Counted from the first letter of the stretch, positions 7,659-17,377 are shown. The stretch is 59,439 nucleotides of DNA from Gammaproteobacteria bacterium (GCA_009908845.1 JAAAOQ010000174.1:1-59439); one strand, 5' to 3'. Made by a program: numbers and translations. Notes: generated by a model from the sequence alone, not told the origin.

Positions 7659-9047
7659 TCAGGGGCCACGCTCAGCGACGGGCAGCCGTGGCAGGCGGCC
7701 AAGCAAGGACGCGAGCAGCTCCGGGTCCTCGAGATCGACCGTGAACGCAAAACGCCCTCCTGGACCGACCCGGAATCGATGGCCACCGAGGTCGAGGACG
7801 CTGCCCGGGGTGGCACTGCCAAACACGCGCAACTGACCCCGGATGCAGGCCGCCTCCTGCGCCGGATAAGGTGCCAAGGGACCGCTGGCGTGGGGCACGC
7901 TCGGCTGCCGTTCGTGGGGATCTTGCCGCGTTGCGAGTCCCCGGTCCATCTTAGCGTGGCTCGATAACGCTCCCAGGCTGGCCGTTGTGGAGCCTTTTTC
8001 AGGCTCGGGCATCAGTGCCGCGCTGATTCTGACACGAGTAGCCACTCTGGTGGCGACACTGGTAGCAACACTGGCGGCGACACTGGCGGCGACACTGGCG
8101 GCAATGGGGAAGACCCGACCATGCGACAGCGGCCCCGGCGCCGCCGTCGCCAGCGATGGATCGGGAAACTGGGTCGGATTCGGTGGCATCTTGCGCCAAG
8201 GCGCCAGCGTCGCATCTTCCCCGGCCAAGGCAGTCGCCGGCTGCACGGCTGGCGTTGAAACGAGATCATTCTCGGCGCCGCGCCCCGCTGGCCGCCCGAC
8301 GCCCTGCTCAGTTGCCCCAGCGACCTCTTCTCCCGCCACAGATTCGGACGCAGATTCCGGCTCAAGGTCAGCGGGCGCTGGCTGCTGAGTCGCAGGCGCC
8401 CTGCGCAGAGCCGATGGCACTGATGTTCGTGGCGGCACCGTTTCTGGCTCGCGCACTGGCTCGCGCGCCAGCGAGGAATCGATGGGCAAGGGCCCGGCAG
8501 GAAGGGTGGGCTCGGGACGCAGAGGCTCGGTGGGTTGAGGCGTTGTGGGCAGCGCGGGCGCCGAGACCTCGGACACCGAAGCTGCTGGGCGTTCCAGCCG
8601 CTCCCCACTGGCGGTCACCTGGGCGTTGCGCTCGGGCTGAGCTGCCACATCGAGCACGGTCTCGACAGGGATACGGGTCGTCTGCGGAACCGAGTCGAGC
8701 CGATTCGAGCGCGCAAGCAGTAGCCAAGCGCCACTATCCCGCCCTTCCAAGCCGAGCTCGGCCTGCAATGAACCCACAACGGGATGCTCGAATCGGGCCG
8801 ATCCAGCAGCACTGATCGCCGAGTAATCACCCAAAACCGCCTCTGCGACAGTGGCACCAGAGCCATCGAGCCGGCGGAGGTAGACCTTGGCGACCGCCTG
8901 ATCGGCGGGAAACGCACCCAGCGCAGATTCGATCACCGTCGAGTTGAGTCGCCATTCGAGAGCGACCCCACCCGCCGCAAGCGGGAAGAGCACGGCGCGC
9001 GGCCCCTGATCCGGATTCGGAAAGGGCGACCCAAGGTCAGCGGCCAT
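7659..9047 (-). CDS. DUF4912-type protein with a long low-complexity linker
   Basis: A 462-residue protein. Residues about 10-115 resemble DUF4912: VALEWRLN, VYLRRLD, LQAELGLEG and LLLARSNRLDSVPQ match that family's pattern. A Pro/Ser/Ala-rich linker (about 130-370) includes a tetrapeptide repeat SVAA/SVAT/RVAT encoded by a 12-bp tandem repeat. The C-terminal 70 residues (GQLRVFGSATPGSVLDLGGHRFRV) form a small beta-rich domain. DUF4912 proteins are often found beside alpha-glucan genes, as here with glgA, which suggests a scaffold or glucan-binding role; this is inference. No signal peptide is evident. Confidence 0.72.
   Translation of the reverse strand: MAADLGSPFPNPDQGPRAVLFPLAAGGVALEWRLNSTVIESALGAFPADQAVAKVYLRRLDGSGATVAEAVLGDYSAISAAGSARFEHPVVGSLQAELGLEGRDSGAWLLLARSNRLDSVPQTTRIPVETVLDVAAQPERNAQVTASGERLERPAASVSEVSAPALPTTPQPTEPLRPEPTLPAGPLPIDSSLAREPVREPETVPPRTSVPSALRRAPATQQPAPADLEPESASESVAGEEVAGATEQGVGRPAGRGAENDLVSTPAVQPATALAGEDATLAPWRKMPPNPTQFPDPSLATAAPGPLSHGRVFPIAASVAASVAASVATSVATRVATRVRISAALMPEPEKGSTTASLGALSSHAKMDRGLATRQDPHERQPSVPHASGPLAPYPAQEAACIRGQLRVFGSATPGSVLDLGGHRFRVGPGGRFAFTVDLEDPELLASLLGRLPRLPVAERGP
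8038..8109. repeat. 12-bp tandem repeat inside the DUF4912-type gene
   Basis: About six 12-bp units of the type GCGGCGACACTG (two adjacent copies identical at 8074-8097, the outer ones diverged). On the coding strand they give S-V-A-A, S-V-A-T and R-V-A-T tetrapeptides, so the reading frame is kept whatever the copy number. This is the pattern of slippage-driven length variation in a linker. Confidence 0.8.
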
Positions 9048-9149
9048 CGCAGCATCTCAGTGCCGAATGACCGCTCAAGAAAACGCCTGAATGAGCGCAA
9101 CGCGTCTCATTCATTCGGCCGATCGAGCACTTGGGGGATCGGCCCGAGG

Positions 9150-10547
9150 TCAGGTCGAGCAATCACGTCGGGCCCGGGCCCGCGCTACCGCGGCAAGCAC
9201 CTGAGAGGGTGCCGTGCCGCCGATGTGATCCCGCGCTGCGACTGATCCATCCAGCCTCAGCACCTCGAAAACGTCCGGGCCGATCGCCGGTGAGAACCGC
9301 CGCAGCTCGTCGAGCGTCAGCTCCGCGAGATCCCGACGCTGTTGGATCGCGTAGGCGACTGCGCGACCCACCACCTCATGCGCATCCCGGAAGGCGATGC
9401 CCTTGTGCACGAGGTAGTCGGCGAGATCGGTCGCGGTCGCAAAGCCCTGCGTTGCGGCGGCGCGCATCCGTTCCGGCTTGCAGCGCAGCCTGGCCATCAT
9501 CTCGGCAAAGACCTTGAGCGAGCCGCGGAGATTATCGGCAGTATCGAAAAGGGGCTCCTTGTCTTCTTGATTGTCTTTGTTGTAAGCGAGCGGCTGCCCC
9601 TTCATCAGGGTCAGCAATGCCATCAGGTGACCGAAGATGCGCCCGGTCTTGCCGCGGATCAGTTCCGGCACATCGGGGTTCTTCTTCTGCGGCATGATCG
9701 ACGAGCCGGTGCAGAAGCTGTCTGCGAGCTCGATGAAGTCGAATTGGGCCGACGACCAGAGGATGAGCTCCTCGGCGAAGCGCGACAGGTGCATCATCAG
9801 GATCGACGCCGCCGAGACGAACTCGATCGCGAAGTCACGGTCTGAAACCGCATCGAGCGAGTTCTCGCAGGGGGCGTCGAAGCCCAGCACCTCGGCCGTA
9901 TAGTCACGGTCGATCGAATAGCTGGTGCCGGCCAGCGCCGCAGCACCCAACGGCATCTGGTTGAGCCGTCGGCGACAATCGATGAAGCGCCCAGTGTCGC
10001 GCTCGAGCATCGCGTGCCAGGCCATCATGTGGTGACCAAAGGTGACCGGTTGCGCCACCTGCAGATGGGTGAAGCCAGGCAGAATGGTCGCTGCCTCGCG
10101 CTCGGCAAGTCCGAGCAGCGCCTCGCGCAGCTTCAGCAGGGCGACCTGGATCGCATCGATCTCGCCGCGCAGCCAGAGCCGGATATCGGTGGCGACCTGA
10201 TCGTTGCGCGAGCGGCCCGTGTGCAAGCGTTTGCCAGCCTCGCCGATATCGGCGGTCAGCGCCGCCTCGATATTCATGTGGACGTCCTCGAGAGGAACCG
10301 ACCAGTTGAAGTCGCCGGCCTCGATCCGCTCGGCGATCCGCTCGAGCCCTCCGACGATGGACGCGCACTCATCGGCGCTCAGAATCCCTTGCCGCGCGAG
10401 CATGCGCGCATGGGCGATCGAGCCGGCGATGTCCTCTCGATAGAGGCGCTGGTCGAACCCGACTGAGGCGGTGAAGGCCTCGACGAAGGCGTCGGTCGGC
10501 TCGGCAAAACGGCCGGCCCAGGGTTTCGAAGCAGCGTTCTCGGACAT
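9150..10547 (-). CDS. argH: Argininosuccinate lyase
   Basis: A 465-residue enzyme of the fumarase/aspartase superfamily that splits argininosuccinate into arginine and fumarate. The signature [12 protein letters not shown] is at 281-292 with the catalytic Ser in [13 protein letters not shown] (158-167) holds the catalytic His161, and [13 protein letters not shown] is at 109-121. The frame is open further upstream to 10754, but [14 protein letters not shown] at 10547 is the normal family N terminus. It is divergent from hemC across a 324-base gap. Confidence 0.95.
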   Translation of the reverse strand: MSENAASKPWAGRFAEPTDAFVEAFTASVGFDQRLYREDIAGSIAHARMLARQGILSADECASIVGGLERIAERIEAGDFNWSVPLEDVHMNIEAALTADIGEAGKRLHTGRSRNDQVATDIRLWLRGEIDAIQVALLKLREALLGLAEREAATILPGFTHLQVAQPVTFGHHMMAWHAMLERDTGRFIDCRRRLNQMPLGAAALAGTSYSIDRDYTAEVLGFDAPCENSLDAVSDRDFAIEFVSAASILMMHLSRFAEELILWSSAQFDFIELADSFCTGSSIMPQKKNPDVPELIRGKTGRIFGHLMALLTLMKGQPLAYNKDNQEDKEPLFDTADNLRGSLKVFAEMMARLRCKPERMRAAATQGFATATDLADYLVHKGIAFRDAHEVVGRAVAYAIQQRRDLAELTLDELRRFSPAIGPDVFEVLRLDGSVAARDHIGGTAPSQVLAAVARARARRDCST

Positions 10548-10871
10548 CGCGGATTCTTGCTCGCTGACTGGTGTTGCCAGGATCGGACAATATCGCCAGT
10601 ACCGGCGGCACTGCGTCGGCAGCGGCGGCATCGGCACGTCAACCTTGCACGATAGTACAGATTCGTGTCTGACGACAGCCTGAGATAGCGATTCGGGCCG
10701 CCAGCACGGCTGTCTGAGCGGACCGACCCAACAGGAGAACGACCCGAACGGCAAGACCCCATGCCATCCTGATCGGTACGCCGCGATTGACCGCTGCCAT
10801 CGTCGAGGAAGAAAACTTCGGTTAGATTAGGCTATTGCCTAAGACCACCATGACAAGCTGGACCCGCCTCC
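10548..10871. other. Divergent argH/hemC intergenic region with an inverted repeat
   Basis: This region should hold the promoters for argH (minus) and hemC (plus). The only structure I see is a perfect TTAGGC-TATT-GCCTAA inverted repeat at 10827-10842, 29 bases before the hemC start. It could be an operator or a small leader hairpin. No small gene or RNA is evident. Confidence 0.4.
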
Positions 10872-11798
10872 ATGCCAGAGACCATTCGCATTGCCACCCG
10901 AAAATCCGCACTCGCCATGTGGCAAGCGGAGCATGTCGCCGACGCCCTCCGCCGTCTGCACCCGGCTCTCACCGTCGAGATCATCGGCATGACCACGCGT
11001 GGCGACAAGATCCTCGACGCCCCGCTGGCCAAGGTCGGCGGCAAAGGCCTGTTCGTCAAAGAGCTCGAGCAAGGGATGCTCGACGGTGATGCCGATATCG
11101 CGGTCCATTCGATGAAGGACGTTCCGGTCGATTTCCCGGAGGGGCTGCACCTGGCCTGCATCCTCGAGCGCGAGGACCCGCGGGATGCGTTCGTCTCGAA
11201 TCGGTTCGAGACCCTTGATGCGCTGCCGCAGGGCGCCTGCGTTGGCACCTCGAGTCTGCGACGCCAATGCCAGCTCGCGGTGCTGCGGCCCGACCTGCGC
11301 ATCGAGCCGCTGCGCGGGAATGTGAATACGCGGCTGCGCAAGCTCGACGAGAGCGTCTACGACGCGGTCATCCTCGCCGCCGCCGGCCTCATTCGTCTCG
11401 AGTTCGGGGAGCGTATCCGTTCGTGCATCCCCACCGAGCAGAGCCTCCCGGCGATCGGCCAGGGCGCGATCGGTATCGAATGCCGCACCGACGATGCCCG
11501 TGTCCACGAGCTGATCGCCCCGCTGCATCATGGCCCGACCGCCGAGCGCGTCACCGCCGAGCGCGCGCTGAACGCGCGTCTCAACGGCGGCTGTCAGGTT
11601 CCGATCGCCGGCCATGCCGAGCATCACGACGGCGTCCTTCATCTGCGCGGTCTGGTGGGGATGCCGGATGGCTCGCAGCTGATGCGCGGTGAGGCCAGCG
11701 GCCCAACCGATGAAGCCGATCGGATCGGCAAGCAGGTTGGCGATGCGCTCTTGGCTCAGGGCGCGGACCGCGTGCTAGCGGCCCTGGCCGAGCAATGA
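10872..11798 (+). CDS. hemC: Porphobilinogen deaminase (hydroxymethylbilane synthase)
   Basis: A 308-residue enzyme that polymerises four porphobilinogens to hydroxymethylbilane in tetrapyrrole synthesis. It has the typical order: [34 protein letters not shown], the catalytic Asp83 in [16 protein letters not shown], and [14 protein letters not shown] with Cys241, the dipyrromethane cofactor anchor. Its stop overlaps the hemD start as ATGA, so the two are coupled. Confidence 0.96.
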   Translation: MPETIRIATRKSALAMWQAEHVADALRRLHPALTVEIIGMTTRGDKILDAPLAKVGGKGLFVKELEQGMLDGDADIAVHSMKDVPVDFPEGLHLACILEREDPRDAFVSNRFETLDALPQGACVGTSSLRRQCQLAVLRPDLRIEPLRGNVNTRLRKLDESVYDAVILAAAGLIRLEFGERIRSCIPTEQSLPAIGQGAIGIECRTDDARVHELIAPLHHGPTAERVTAERALNARLNGGCQVPIAGHAEHHDGVLHLRGLVGMPDGSQLMRGEASGPTDEADRIGKQVGDALLAQGADRVLAALAEQ

Positions 11799-12586
11799 CC
11801 GGGCCTTGCCGGCTCGATGGCTGCCAGGTGCTAGTGACCCGCCCCGCTGGTCAGGCGGCGCAGCTTTGTGAGCTGATCCGGGCCACCGGCGCCGAGCCAG
11901 TCGCGTTTCCAACCCTCGAGATACGCGGCTCTGAGCCCAACGATGATGCACGCTCGCTGCTGGCGGAGCCCTGGGACATCATCCTCTTCGTCAGCCGCAA
12001 CGCGGTCGATTACGGGCTGCCGCTGCTGCCGCGCACGCCGACCACAGCTGCAGGGGGCAGCCGACCGTTGATCGGGGCGGTGGGCCGCGCGACCGCGGCG
12101 GCGCTACGCGAGCACGGAATGGCGCCTGATCTGGTCCCAGAGCGCGGCTACGACAGCGAGGCGTTGCTGGCGCTGCCGACGTTGACCGAGGTCCAAGGAC
12201 GTCGGGTACTGATCGTCCGCGGGGTGGGTGGGCGCGCCAAGCTCGGGGAAAGCCTGAGCCAGCGCGGTGCCGAGGTCGCCTATGCCGAGGTCTACCGCCG
12301 ATGCCTTCCCGAGACCGAAATCGACGCCCAAATCCCGGATTGGCAGCGGCGGCTCAGCTTCATCACAGCGACCAGCGACGAGGTCTTGCAGAACCTCTGC
12401 CAGCTGGTCAGAAGCGCCGATCAAGCCTCGCTGCGCTCGCTTCCGTTGGTGGTGATCAGCGATCGCGGCGGCGCCACCGCGATGAAGCTCGGCTTTCGCA
12501 CCGTCGCGGTCGCTGAAGAGGCCAGCGATGAAGGCATCGTCGATGCGCTTTGCCGTTTGGCCCTGTCCCTCGGTCGCGCCCACTGA
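11795..12586 (+). CDS. hemD: Uroporphyrinogen-III synthase
   Basis: A 263-residue HemD, a poorly conserved family. It is recognised by [65 protein letters not shown] and by its place directly after hemC with a 4-base ATGA overlap. It closes and inverts ring D of hydroxymethylbilane to give uroporphyrinogen III. Confidence 0.9.
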   Translation: MTGPCRLDGCQVLVTRPAGQAAQLCELIRATGAEPVAFPTLEIRGSEPNDDARSLLAEPWDIILFVSRNAVDYGLPLLPRTPTTAAGGSRPLIGAVGRATAAALREHGMAPDLVPERGYDSEALLALPTLTEVQGRRVLIVRGVGGRAKLGESLSQRGAEVAYAEVYRRCLPETEIDAQIPDWQRRLSFITATSDEVLQNLCQLVRSADQASLRSLPLVVISDRGGATAMKLGFRTVAVAEEASDEGIVDALCRLALSLGRAH

Positions 12587-12591
12587 TCCAA

Positions 12592-13407
12592 ATGGGCGTG
12601 CGTCGGCGTCGGCCGTATCGCCGCTGGCCGATCTGGCTGCTGCTCGCAGCGCTTCTGCTGCTTGTGCTCGGGGTCTTGCTGATGCACCGCAGCTACCGGG
12701 CGCAGCTCGATGCGAGCATGGCTCGGCTACAGCAAAGCGTCGCCGCGGCGCAGGCGCAGCAGGCCCGCCTGGCGGCATCGATACGCGCGGCCCGTGCTGC
12801 CGTTGCCGTACAGGGTGATGACCGGTCCGACCTCGTGGCTCGCCCTCCCAGCAACGGCCTGACCAGCGCGGGCGCATCCAGCATCGCAACGCGGCTGCAG
12901 TCAATCGCCAACGAGCTCGATCAGCTTGCCCTGTCGGCAGTGCCGGGTCGAGCTCAGGTCCTTGGCTATCACCAACAAGGCCCAGGGTCCTGGCTCGACT
13001 GGCGGCAGGTTCGAAAGGCGGTGCGCGAGCTGGCGCACGCGGTCCGCCAACATTGGCTGATCAGCTCGCATCGATCAGGCCCGCTCAGCAATGCCCAACA
13101 GCAAGCCGTACGGGGCTGGCTCCAGCGCACCCGAATTGCGACCGGCCAGGCGGACGCGCCAGCGCTCGCCCAAGCGCTCGCGGCGATCGAGCAGCTGCTT
13201 ACCGCCGACGCGCGCGATGACCCAGCGGCGGGTCAGCTGGCGCGGCGGGCGGCGCTGCTGCGCTCGGTGCTGAGCGCAAGCCCGCTCTCCGAGCGGGAAC
13301 GTCGAAGGTTGGCGCGACTTGCCGAACAGATCAGCGTGATCGCCAGGCAGCTGGAGCCAGGTCCTGGACCCAGCAGCCTGCCATCTGTTTCAGAGGACCG
13401 ACGCTGA
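12592..13407 (+). CDS. HemX-like membrane-anchored coiled-coil protein
   Basis: A 271-residue protein starting 5 bases after hemD. A basic N terminus (GVRRRRPYRRW) precedes one membrane segment (about residues 14-34, WLLLAALLLLVLGVLL); a coiled-coil region (about 45-80) and a helical Arg/Leu/Ala-rich part containing WLDWRQVRKAVREL follow. This matches HemX proteins that follow hemD in gammaproteobacteria; its role in haem synthesis is not established. It is shorter than many HemX (about 350-390) and no hemY follows. The frame is open to 12550 inside hemD, but the ATG at 12592 puts the membrane anchor at the normal place. Confidence 0.75.
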   Translation: MGVRRRRPYRRWPIWLLLAALLLLVLGVLLMHRSYRAQLDASMARLQQSVAAAQAQQARLAASIRAARAAVAVQGDDRSDLVARPPSNGLTSAGASSIATRLQSIANELDQLALSAVPGRAQVLGYHQQGPGSWLDWRQVRKAVRELAHAVRQHWLISSHRSGPLSNAQQQAVRGWLQRTRIATGQADAPALAQALAAIEQLLTADARDDPAAGQLARRAALLRSVLSASPLSERERRRLARLAEQISVIARQLEPGPGPSSLPSVSEDRR

Positions 13408-14409
13408 GCCGGTCGCCGAGTACTCGAAGGCATCCGAAAACAGGTGATCCACCCTGAGCCCCGCGGCCTCGAACGCGGCCCGACCCGCTTCGACCATCGG
13501 CGGCGGGCCGCTCAAATAGACGTCATGATCGGCTAGTGCCGGCTGGTCTGCCAGCACGGCCTCATGGACCCAGCCAGTGCGGCCAGTCCAGTCGCCGTCC
13601 GGCTCGGAAAGCACTGGCACCCAATGGAACTGCGGGTGCTGTTCGGCCCAGCGCGCCGGGAGCTCCGGCAGGTAGAGATCAGGCCGCGAGCGCACGCCCC
13701 AGTAGAGCTTGATCGGTCGCTCGATACCGCAGTGGAACGCATGCTCGAGCATCGCCTTGAGCGGCGCAAAGCCGGTGCCGCCGCCGATCAGCAGAAGCGG
13801 TCGCAACGATTCCTCCCGGAGGACAAAGGTCCCGAGCGGTCCCCGAATGCGCAGAATCGATCGCTCGGCGAGGGTTTCAAAGACCTCTTCGCTGAAGCGC
13901 CCGCCCGGCACCCGTCGAATATGCAGCTCGAGCAGTTCGTCGTCGTGAGGCGGATTGGCGATCGAGAACGCCCGACGCGACCCATCGCGCAGCATGAACT
14001 CGATGTATTGACCGGCACGGTAAGGCAGCCGTTGACCCTCGGGCAGCTTCAGCCTCAGGCGCATCACGTCGTGGTTCAATCTCGTCTTCTCGGCGACCCG
14101 GCATGGCAGGGTGCGCACCTCGACGTCGGTGAGCCGGTCGAGCTCCGCGACGCGCAGCACCAGGTTCGAGGCGGCCACCGCCCGACAGGTCAGGCAGCTA
14201 TCCGGTGGTTGCCCCTCCAGCGCCGGTGGCCTCCCTTGCGGATAGCGCACCTCGCCGGCAAGCAGCTGGGCGGTGCAGCTTCCGCAAGTACCCTGACGGC
14301 AACCGTACGGCAGACCGACGCGCTGTCGGAGCCCGGCCTCGAGTAGGGTCTGATCCGGTGCGACCTCGAAATGCTTCCCAGCCGGCTCGGTACGCACTGA
14401 AAAGTTCAT
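13390..14409 (-). CDS. Ferredoxin-fused NAD(P)H oxidoreductase (CDP-6-deoxy-glucoseen reductase-like)
   Basis: About 339 residues. An N-terminal plant-type [2Fe-2S] ferredoxin domain has the cluster loop YGCRQGTCGSC plus a later Cys in SCLTC; an FAD-binding barrel has RAFSIANPP (family RxYS/T) and a NAD-binding domain has LIGGGTGFAPLKAML. It passes electrons from NAD(P)H through FAD to the iron-sulfur cluster. In gammaproteobacteria such proteins often sit by ubiD, as Fre does in E. coli; here ubiD is 4 kb away. The frame is open to 14478, but MNFSVRTEPAGKHFEV is the usual N terminus. Its 3' end overlaps the HemX-like gene by 18 bases on the opposite strand. The true acceptor is unknown. Confidence 0.82.
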   Translation of the reverse strand: MNFSVRTEPAGKHFEVAPDQTLLEAGLRQRVGLPYGCRQGTCGSCTAQLLAGEVRYPQGRPPALEGQPPDSCLTCRAVAASNLVLRVAELDRLTDVEVRTLPCRVAEKTRLNHDVMRLRLKLPEGQRLPYRAGQYIEFMLRDGSRRAFSIANPPHDDELLELHIRRVPGGRFSEEVFETLAERSILRIRGPLGTFVLREESLRPLLLIGGGTGFAPLKAMLEHAFHCGIERPIKLYWGVRSRPDLYLPELPARWAEQHPQFHWVPVLSEPDGDWTGRTGWVHEAVLADQPALADHDVYLSGPPPMVEAGRAAFEAAGLRVDHLFSDAFEYSATGSASVL

Positions 14410-14491
14410 TGGCAGATTCGATTTCATTGGCTTTTGGCTGTACGGCATCAAACCAATACCATGGGGCACGATGGCCATGAAGCGAAGGTTT

Positions 14492-14497
14492 GAGGAG
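14492..14497 (+). promoter_or_regulatory. Ribosome binding site GAGGAG fixing the start of the SDR gene
   Basis: GAGGAG lies 7 bases before the ATG at 14505. It excludes the upstream in-frame TTG at 14490, which would place this site inside the coding region. Confidence 0.75.
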
Positions 14498-14504
14498 CGA
14501 TGCG

Positions 14505-15374
14505 ATGATCATATTGGGCTGCGGATACCTTGGACAGGCACTCGCACGACGCTATCGCCAACGCGGCGAGCCCATCACCGGCGTGGTGCGCAGCGACGAG
14601 AGCGCAGCAGCCGTCGTAGCAGCCGGTGCTGAGCCGCTGCAGCTGGATCTCACCCAGGATGATCTGACATCGCTCGCCTTAGCCGGAGAGCGCGTCTTTC
14701 ATCTCGCCCCTCCACCCAACGAGGGTGACGGCGACGCACTGACCGCGCACCTGATCGATACCCTCGACCGAACCGGACCTCCGCGTCGCCTCGTCTACAT
14801 CGGCACCACCGGCGTCTATGGCGACTGCGGCGGTGCCTGGGTCGATGAGTCGCGGGAACCGAAGCCGACGGCCGGCCGAGCGCTGCGCCGCTGGGACGCC
14901 GAGGAGCGCTTGCGCCAATGGAGCCGCAGGAGCGGCGCCGAGCTCGTCATCCTGCGCGTTGCGGGCATCTACGCCTGCGACCGTCTGCCGCTCGCGCGCA
15001 TTCGCAGCGGCCAACCGGTCGTACGTGCCGATGAGGCGCCTTGGTCGAACCGGATTCACGCCGAGGATCTGGTGAGCGTGTGCGAGCGCGCAATGGACCA
15101 GGCCCCGGCAGGTGCCCTTTATAATGTCTGCGACGGTCATCCAAGCACGATGACCGATTACTTCTGCCAGGTCGCTGACGCGGCCGGGTTGCCTCGTCCG
15201 CCCCAGATCCCGCTCGCGGAGGCCGAAAGTCGGGTCTCGGCCGGGATGCTCTCGTACCTGAAGGAGTCCCGACGGCTCAGCAATCGACGGATGGTCGACG
15301 AGCTTGGACTGAGGCTGCGCTATCCAACCCTCGAGGATGGTCTGGCCCACTGTTTCGAGAGCAATGACGGTTGA
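14505..15374 (+). CDS. NAD(P)-dependent epimerase/dehydratase-like protein (extended SDR, YeeZ-like)
   Basis: About 289 residues with a Rossmann start MIILGCGYLGQALARRYRQRG (GxGxxG dinucleotide site). Further SDR-like features are YIGTTGVYGDCGGAWVDE (substrate-site Ser/Thr and Tyr), the WDAEERLRQW helix, ILRVAGIYACDRLP and YNVCDGHPSTMTDYF. It resembles the YeeZ group of short extended SDRs, whose substrate is unknown. The usual catalytic YxxxK is not clearly present, also as in that group. It is divergent from the ferredoxin-reductase. Confidence 0.78.
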   Translation: MIILGCGYLGQALARRYRQRGEPITGVVRSDESAAAVVAAGAEPLQLDLTQDDLTSLALAGERVFHLAPPPNEGDGDALTAHLIDTLDRTGPPRRLVYIGTTGVYGDCGGAWVDESREPKPTAGRALRRWDAEERLRQWSRRSGAELVILRVAGIYACDRLPLARIRSGQPVVRADEAPWSNRIHAEDLVSVCERAMDQAPAGALYNVCDGHPSTMTDYFCQVADAAGLPRPPQIPLAEAESRVSAGMLSYLKESRRLSNRRMVDELGLRLRYPTLEDGLAHCFESNDG

Positions 15375-15771
15375 AACGGGACAAGAGCCTTGGTCCCTGA
15401 TCGCGATATGACAGCCTTGATTTGGCCGCGCCGCGGCATGAAGTCGGGAAGGCCAAGGAGATAGGAGCGGACAGGAACGCTCGTCCTAACCGGCGTGCTG
15501 AGGAGGTTGGTCTGTGGCACGATGATCGCCGAACGCGCCGAAAGCGGTGTACTGATGGATCAGCGAGGAGCAAAGGTACCGACCGCTTGCCGCGGGCTGA
15601 GGGGCGGCCGCAGTACCGACGTCGATGGCGGCGCCTTAAGCGATCCGACCCCCCCGTTTGGCGCCGAGGCTCACACGCTCGGCGGTTTACCCGTCGACCG
15701 GCATGATGCAGCCGAGATCGACTGACGGGACCCAACGCCTCCGAACCACCACTGAAACGGGAGAATCCACC
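15375..15771. other. Intergenic region, no clear gene
   Basis: These 397 bases separate the SDR gene from the lipoprotein gene. A 76-codon frame (15495-15725) is open but starts on GTG or a poorly placed ATG, and its protein (Gly/Arg-rich, then acidic) resembles nothing I know. The last 30 bases hold the lipoprotein ribosome site (GGGAG). Otherwise I see nothing. Confidence 0.4.
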
Positions 15772-16026
15772 ATGAAACCCATCCATCTCACTCTCTTGCT
15801 TGCGATCGTGCTGGCAGTGGCAGGCTGCGGCGGCACGACTGCCTCGCGGACCACCTCCGGCGCCGCTGCTGGCGCCGCGACGGGTGCCGCGATCGGCTCG
15901 CTGAGCGCAGATGCCGGAAAAGGGGCAGCAATCGGCGCCGCCGCCGGCGCACTCGGTGGCTACATCTACGATCAGAACGAGAAGGAAAAGGAGCGGCAGC
16001 GGCGTTATCGATATCGTGAGCAATAG
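15772..16026 (+). CDS. Glycine-zipper outer-membrane-type lipoprotein
   Basis: An 84-residue protein. A lipoprotein signal (MKPIHLTLLLAIVLAVAGCGG) has the lipobox VAGC with Cys20 (lipid anchor). A glycine-zipper repeat (SGAAAGAATGAAIGSLSADAGKGAAIGAAAGALGGYIYD) follows, then a highly charged Lys/Glu/Arg tail. Such Gly-zipper lipoproteins associate with the outer membrane; the specific role is unknown. GGGAG stands about 11 bases before this ATG, so the longer upstream frame is rejected. Confidence 0.8.
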   Translation: MKPIHLTLLLAIVLAVAGCGGTTASRTTSGAAAGAATGAAIGSLSADAGKGAAIGAAAGALGGYIYDQNEKEKERQRRYRYREQ

Positions 16027-16093
16027 GCCGACCGAACCTGCTGACGATCATCTCTGAGCACCCGTTGAAGCGCCCCACGATCGAGAGACCTCC

Positions 16094-17377
16094 ATGGACA
16101 TGCTGACAACCTTTCCGGTCGAGCTCTGGCGCATCCTGCTCGAGCTTGCCCCATCACTGCTGGTGGGGCTATTCATCGCCGGTCTGATCCATGCCTTCGT
16201 GCCGCCGGATCTGATCCGGCGCGGTCTGAGCCGGCCGGATTGGCAGTCCGTCGTCCGCGCATCGGTCGTTGGGGTCCCGCTTCCGCTCTGCTCCTGTGGC
16301 GTGATCCCGACCGCGCTGGGTCTCCGACGCGAAGGCGCATCGCCGGGCGCCGCGACCTCATTCATGATCAGTACCCCGCAAACGGGGGTTGACTCGATCC
16401 TGGTCACGGCGGCTTTCCTCGGCTGGCCCTTTGCGATCTTCAAGGTCATCGCCGCTTTTGTGACCGGCGTGGTCGGGGGGGTGCTGGTGAACCGGGTCGT
16501 GCCTGAGACACCGACGACAGCCGAGACCGGCGCAAGCAGCCTGGAGGCAGAGAACCGCCCTGACGGGCCCCTGGATGGACTCTGGGCGCGGATCGCTGAG
16601 GCGGTGCGCTACGCGATATTCGACCTGCTCGGCGCGATCCATCTGTGGCTCGTCATCGGCGTGCTCGCCGCGGCCCTGGTCACGACCGTCACACCCCCGG
16701 ATTTCTTCGCCGGGCAGGAATGGTCCAACGGCTTGCTCGGGATGCTGGTGATGCTTGCGATCGCGCTGCCACTCTATGTCTGCACGACCGCCTCGGTGCC
16801 GATCGCAGCATCACTGATCGTGGCGGGGCTCCCGGCGGGCTCCGCATTGGTCTTCTTGATGGCTGGCCCGGCAACGAATCTGGCGACGATCGGCGCCGTG
16901 TATCGCACCCTCGGCGGTGCTGTGCTCTCGGTCTACCTTGGCACCGTCGTCGTAATGAGTCTTGGTTTTGGCCTGATGTTCGACCAGCTCTTGTCAGCCG
17001 CGCCGACTCAGGTCATGGCTCATGCCCATGAACCGGGGTGGCTTGCGGTTGGCTCCGCGCTGCTGCTGCTGGTACTGATGGCGATACTTGCAGCGCGCCA
17101 ATACCAAGCAGGCGCAAAGGCACGCTTCGATGCGGCGCTCGGCGGCGATGTTGCGGCGCCGGATGAGACCGTCCTGCAGGTCAAGGGGATGACCTGCGGT
17201 CATTGTGTCGCGACCGTGAAGAAGGCGCTGGAATCGATCGATGAGGTCAGCGAAGCCACACCGGACCTGGCCAAGGGCGAGGTCCGGGTCCGCGGTGGCT
17301 TTGTGGAAACGACAAGGCTCTCGCAGGCCATCGAGGGCGCCGGTTTCCAAGTGGTCACCCCCGGGAAGACTAACTGA
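16094..17377 (+). CDS. SO_0444/ArsP-type metal permease with C-terminal HMA domain
   Basis: A 427-residue membrane permease. About eight hydrophobic segments are present, with the family motif CSCGVIPTALGLRREGASPGA (Cys66, Cys68) and a second-half counterpart (LPLYVCTTASVPIAASLIVAG) that forms the pseudo-repeat. After residue 350 a soluble HMA domain carries the metal site GMTCGHC (Cys368, Cys371). SO_0444-type transporters are proposed Cu/Zn exporters of the inner membrane; the fused HMA domain would hand soft metal ions to the pore. No metal regulator is adjacent. Confidence 0.85.
   Translation: MDMLTTFPVELWRILLELAPSLLVGLFIAGLIHAFVPPDLIRRGLSRPDWQSVVRASVVGVPLPLCSCGVIPTALGLRREGASPGAATSFMISTPQTGVDSILVTAAFLGWPFAIFKVIAAFVTGVVGGVLVNRVVPETPTTAETGASSLEAENRPDGPLDGLWARIAEAVRYAIFDLLGAIHLWLVIGVLAAALVTTVTPPDFFAGQEWSNGLLGMLVMLAIALPLYVCTTASVPIAASLIVAGLPAGSALVFLMAGPATNLATIGAVYRTLGGAVLSVYLGTVVVMSLGFGLMFDQLLSAAPTQVMAHAHEPGWLAVGSALLLLVLMAILAARQYQAGAKARFDAALGGDVAAPDETVLQVKGMTCGHCVATVKKALESIDEVSEATPDLAKGEVRVRGGFVETTRLSQAIEGAGFQVVTPGKTN

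Noticed and set aside
6140..7744. 534-codon plus-strand open frame opposite glgA
   Set aside because: Antisense to a clear glgA; no ribosome site and no family features.
8038..8109. CRISPR-like short repeats
   Set aside because: 12-bp tandem units without spacers inside a coding frame; a coding microsatellite, not a CRISPR array.
15495..15725. Possible 76-residue gene between the SDR and lipoprotein genes
   Set aside because: GTG start or badly spaced ATG, low-complexity Arg/Gly content, no recognisable protein.
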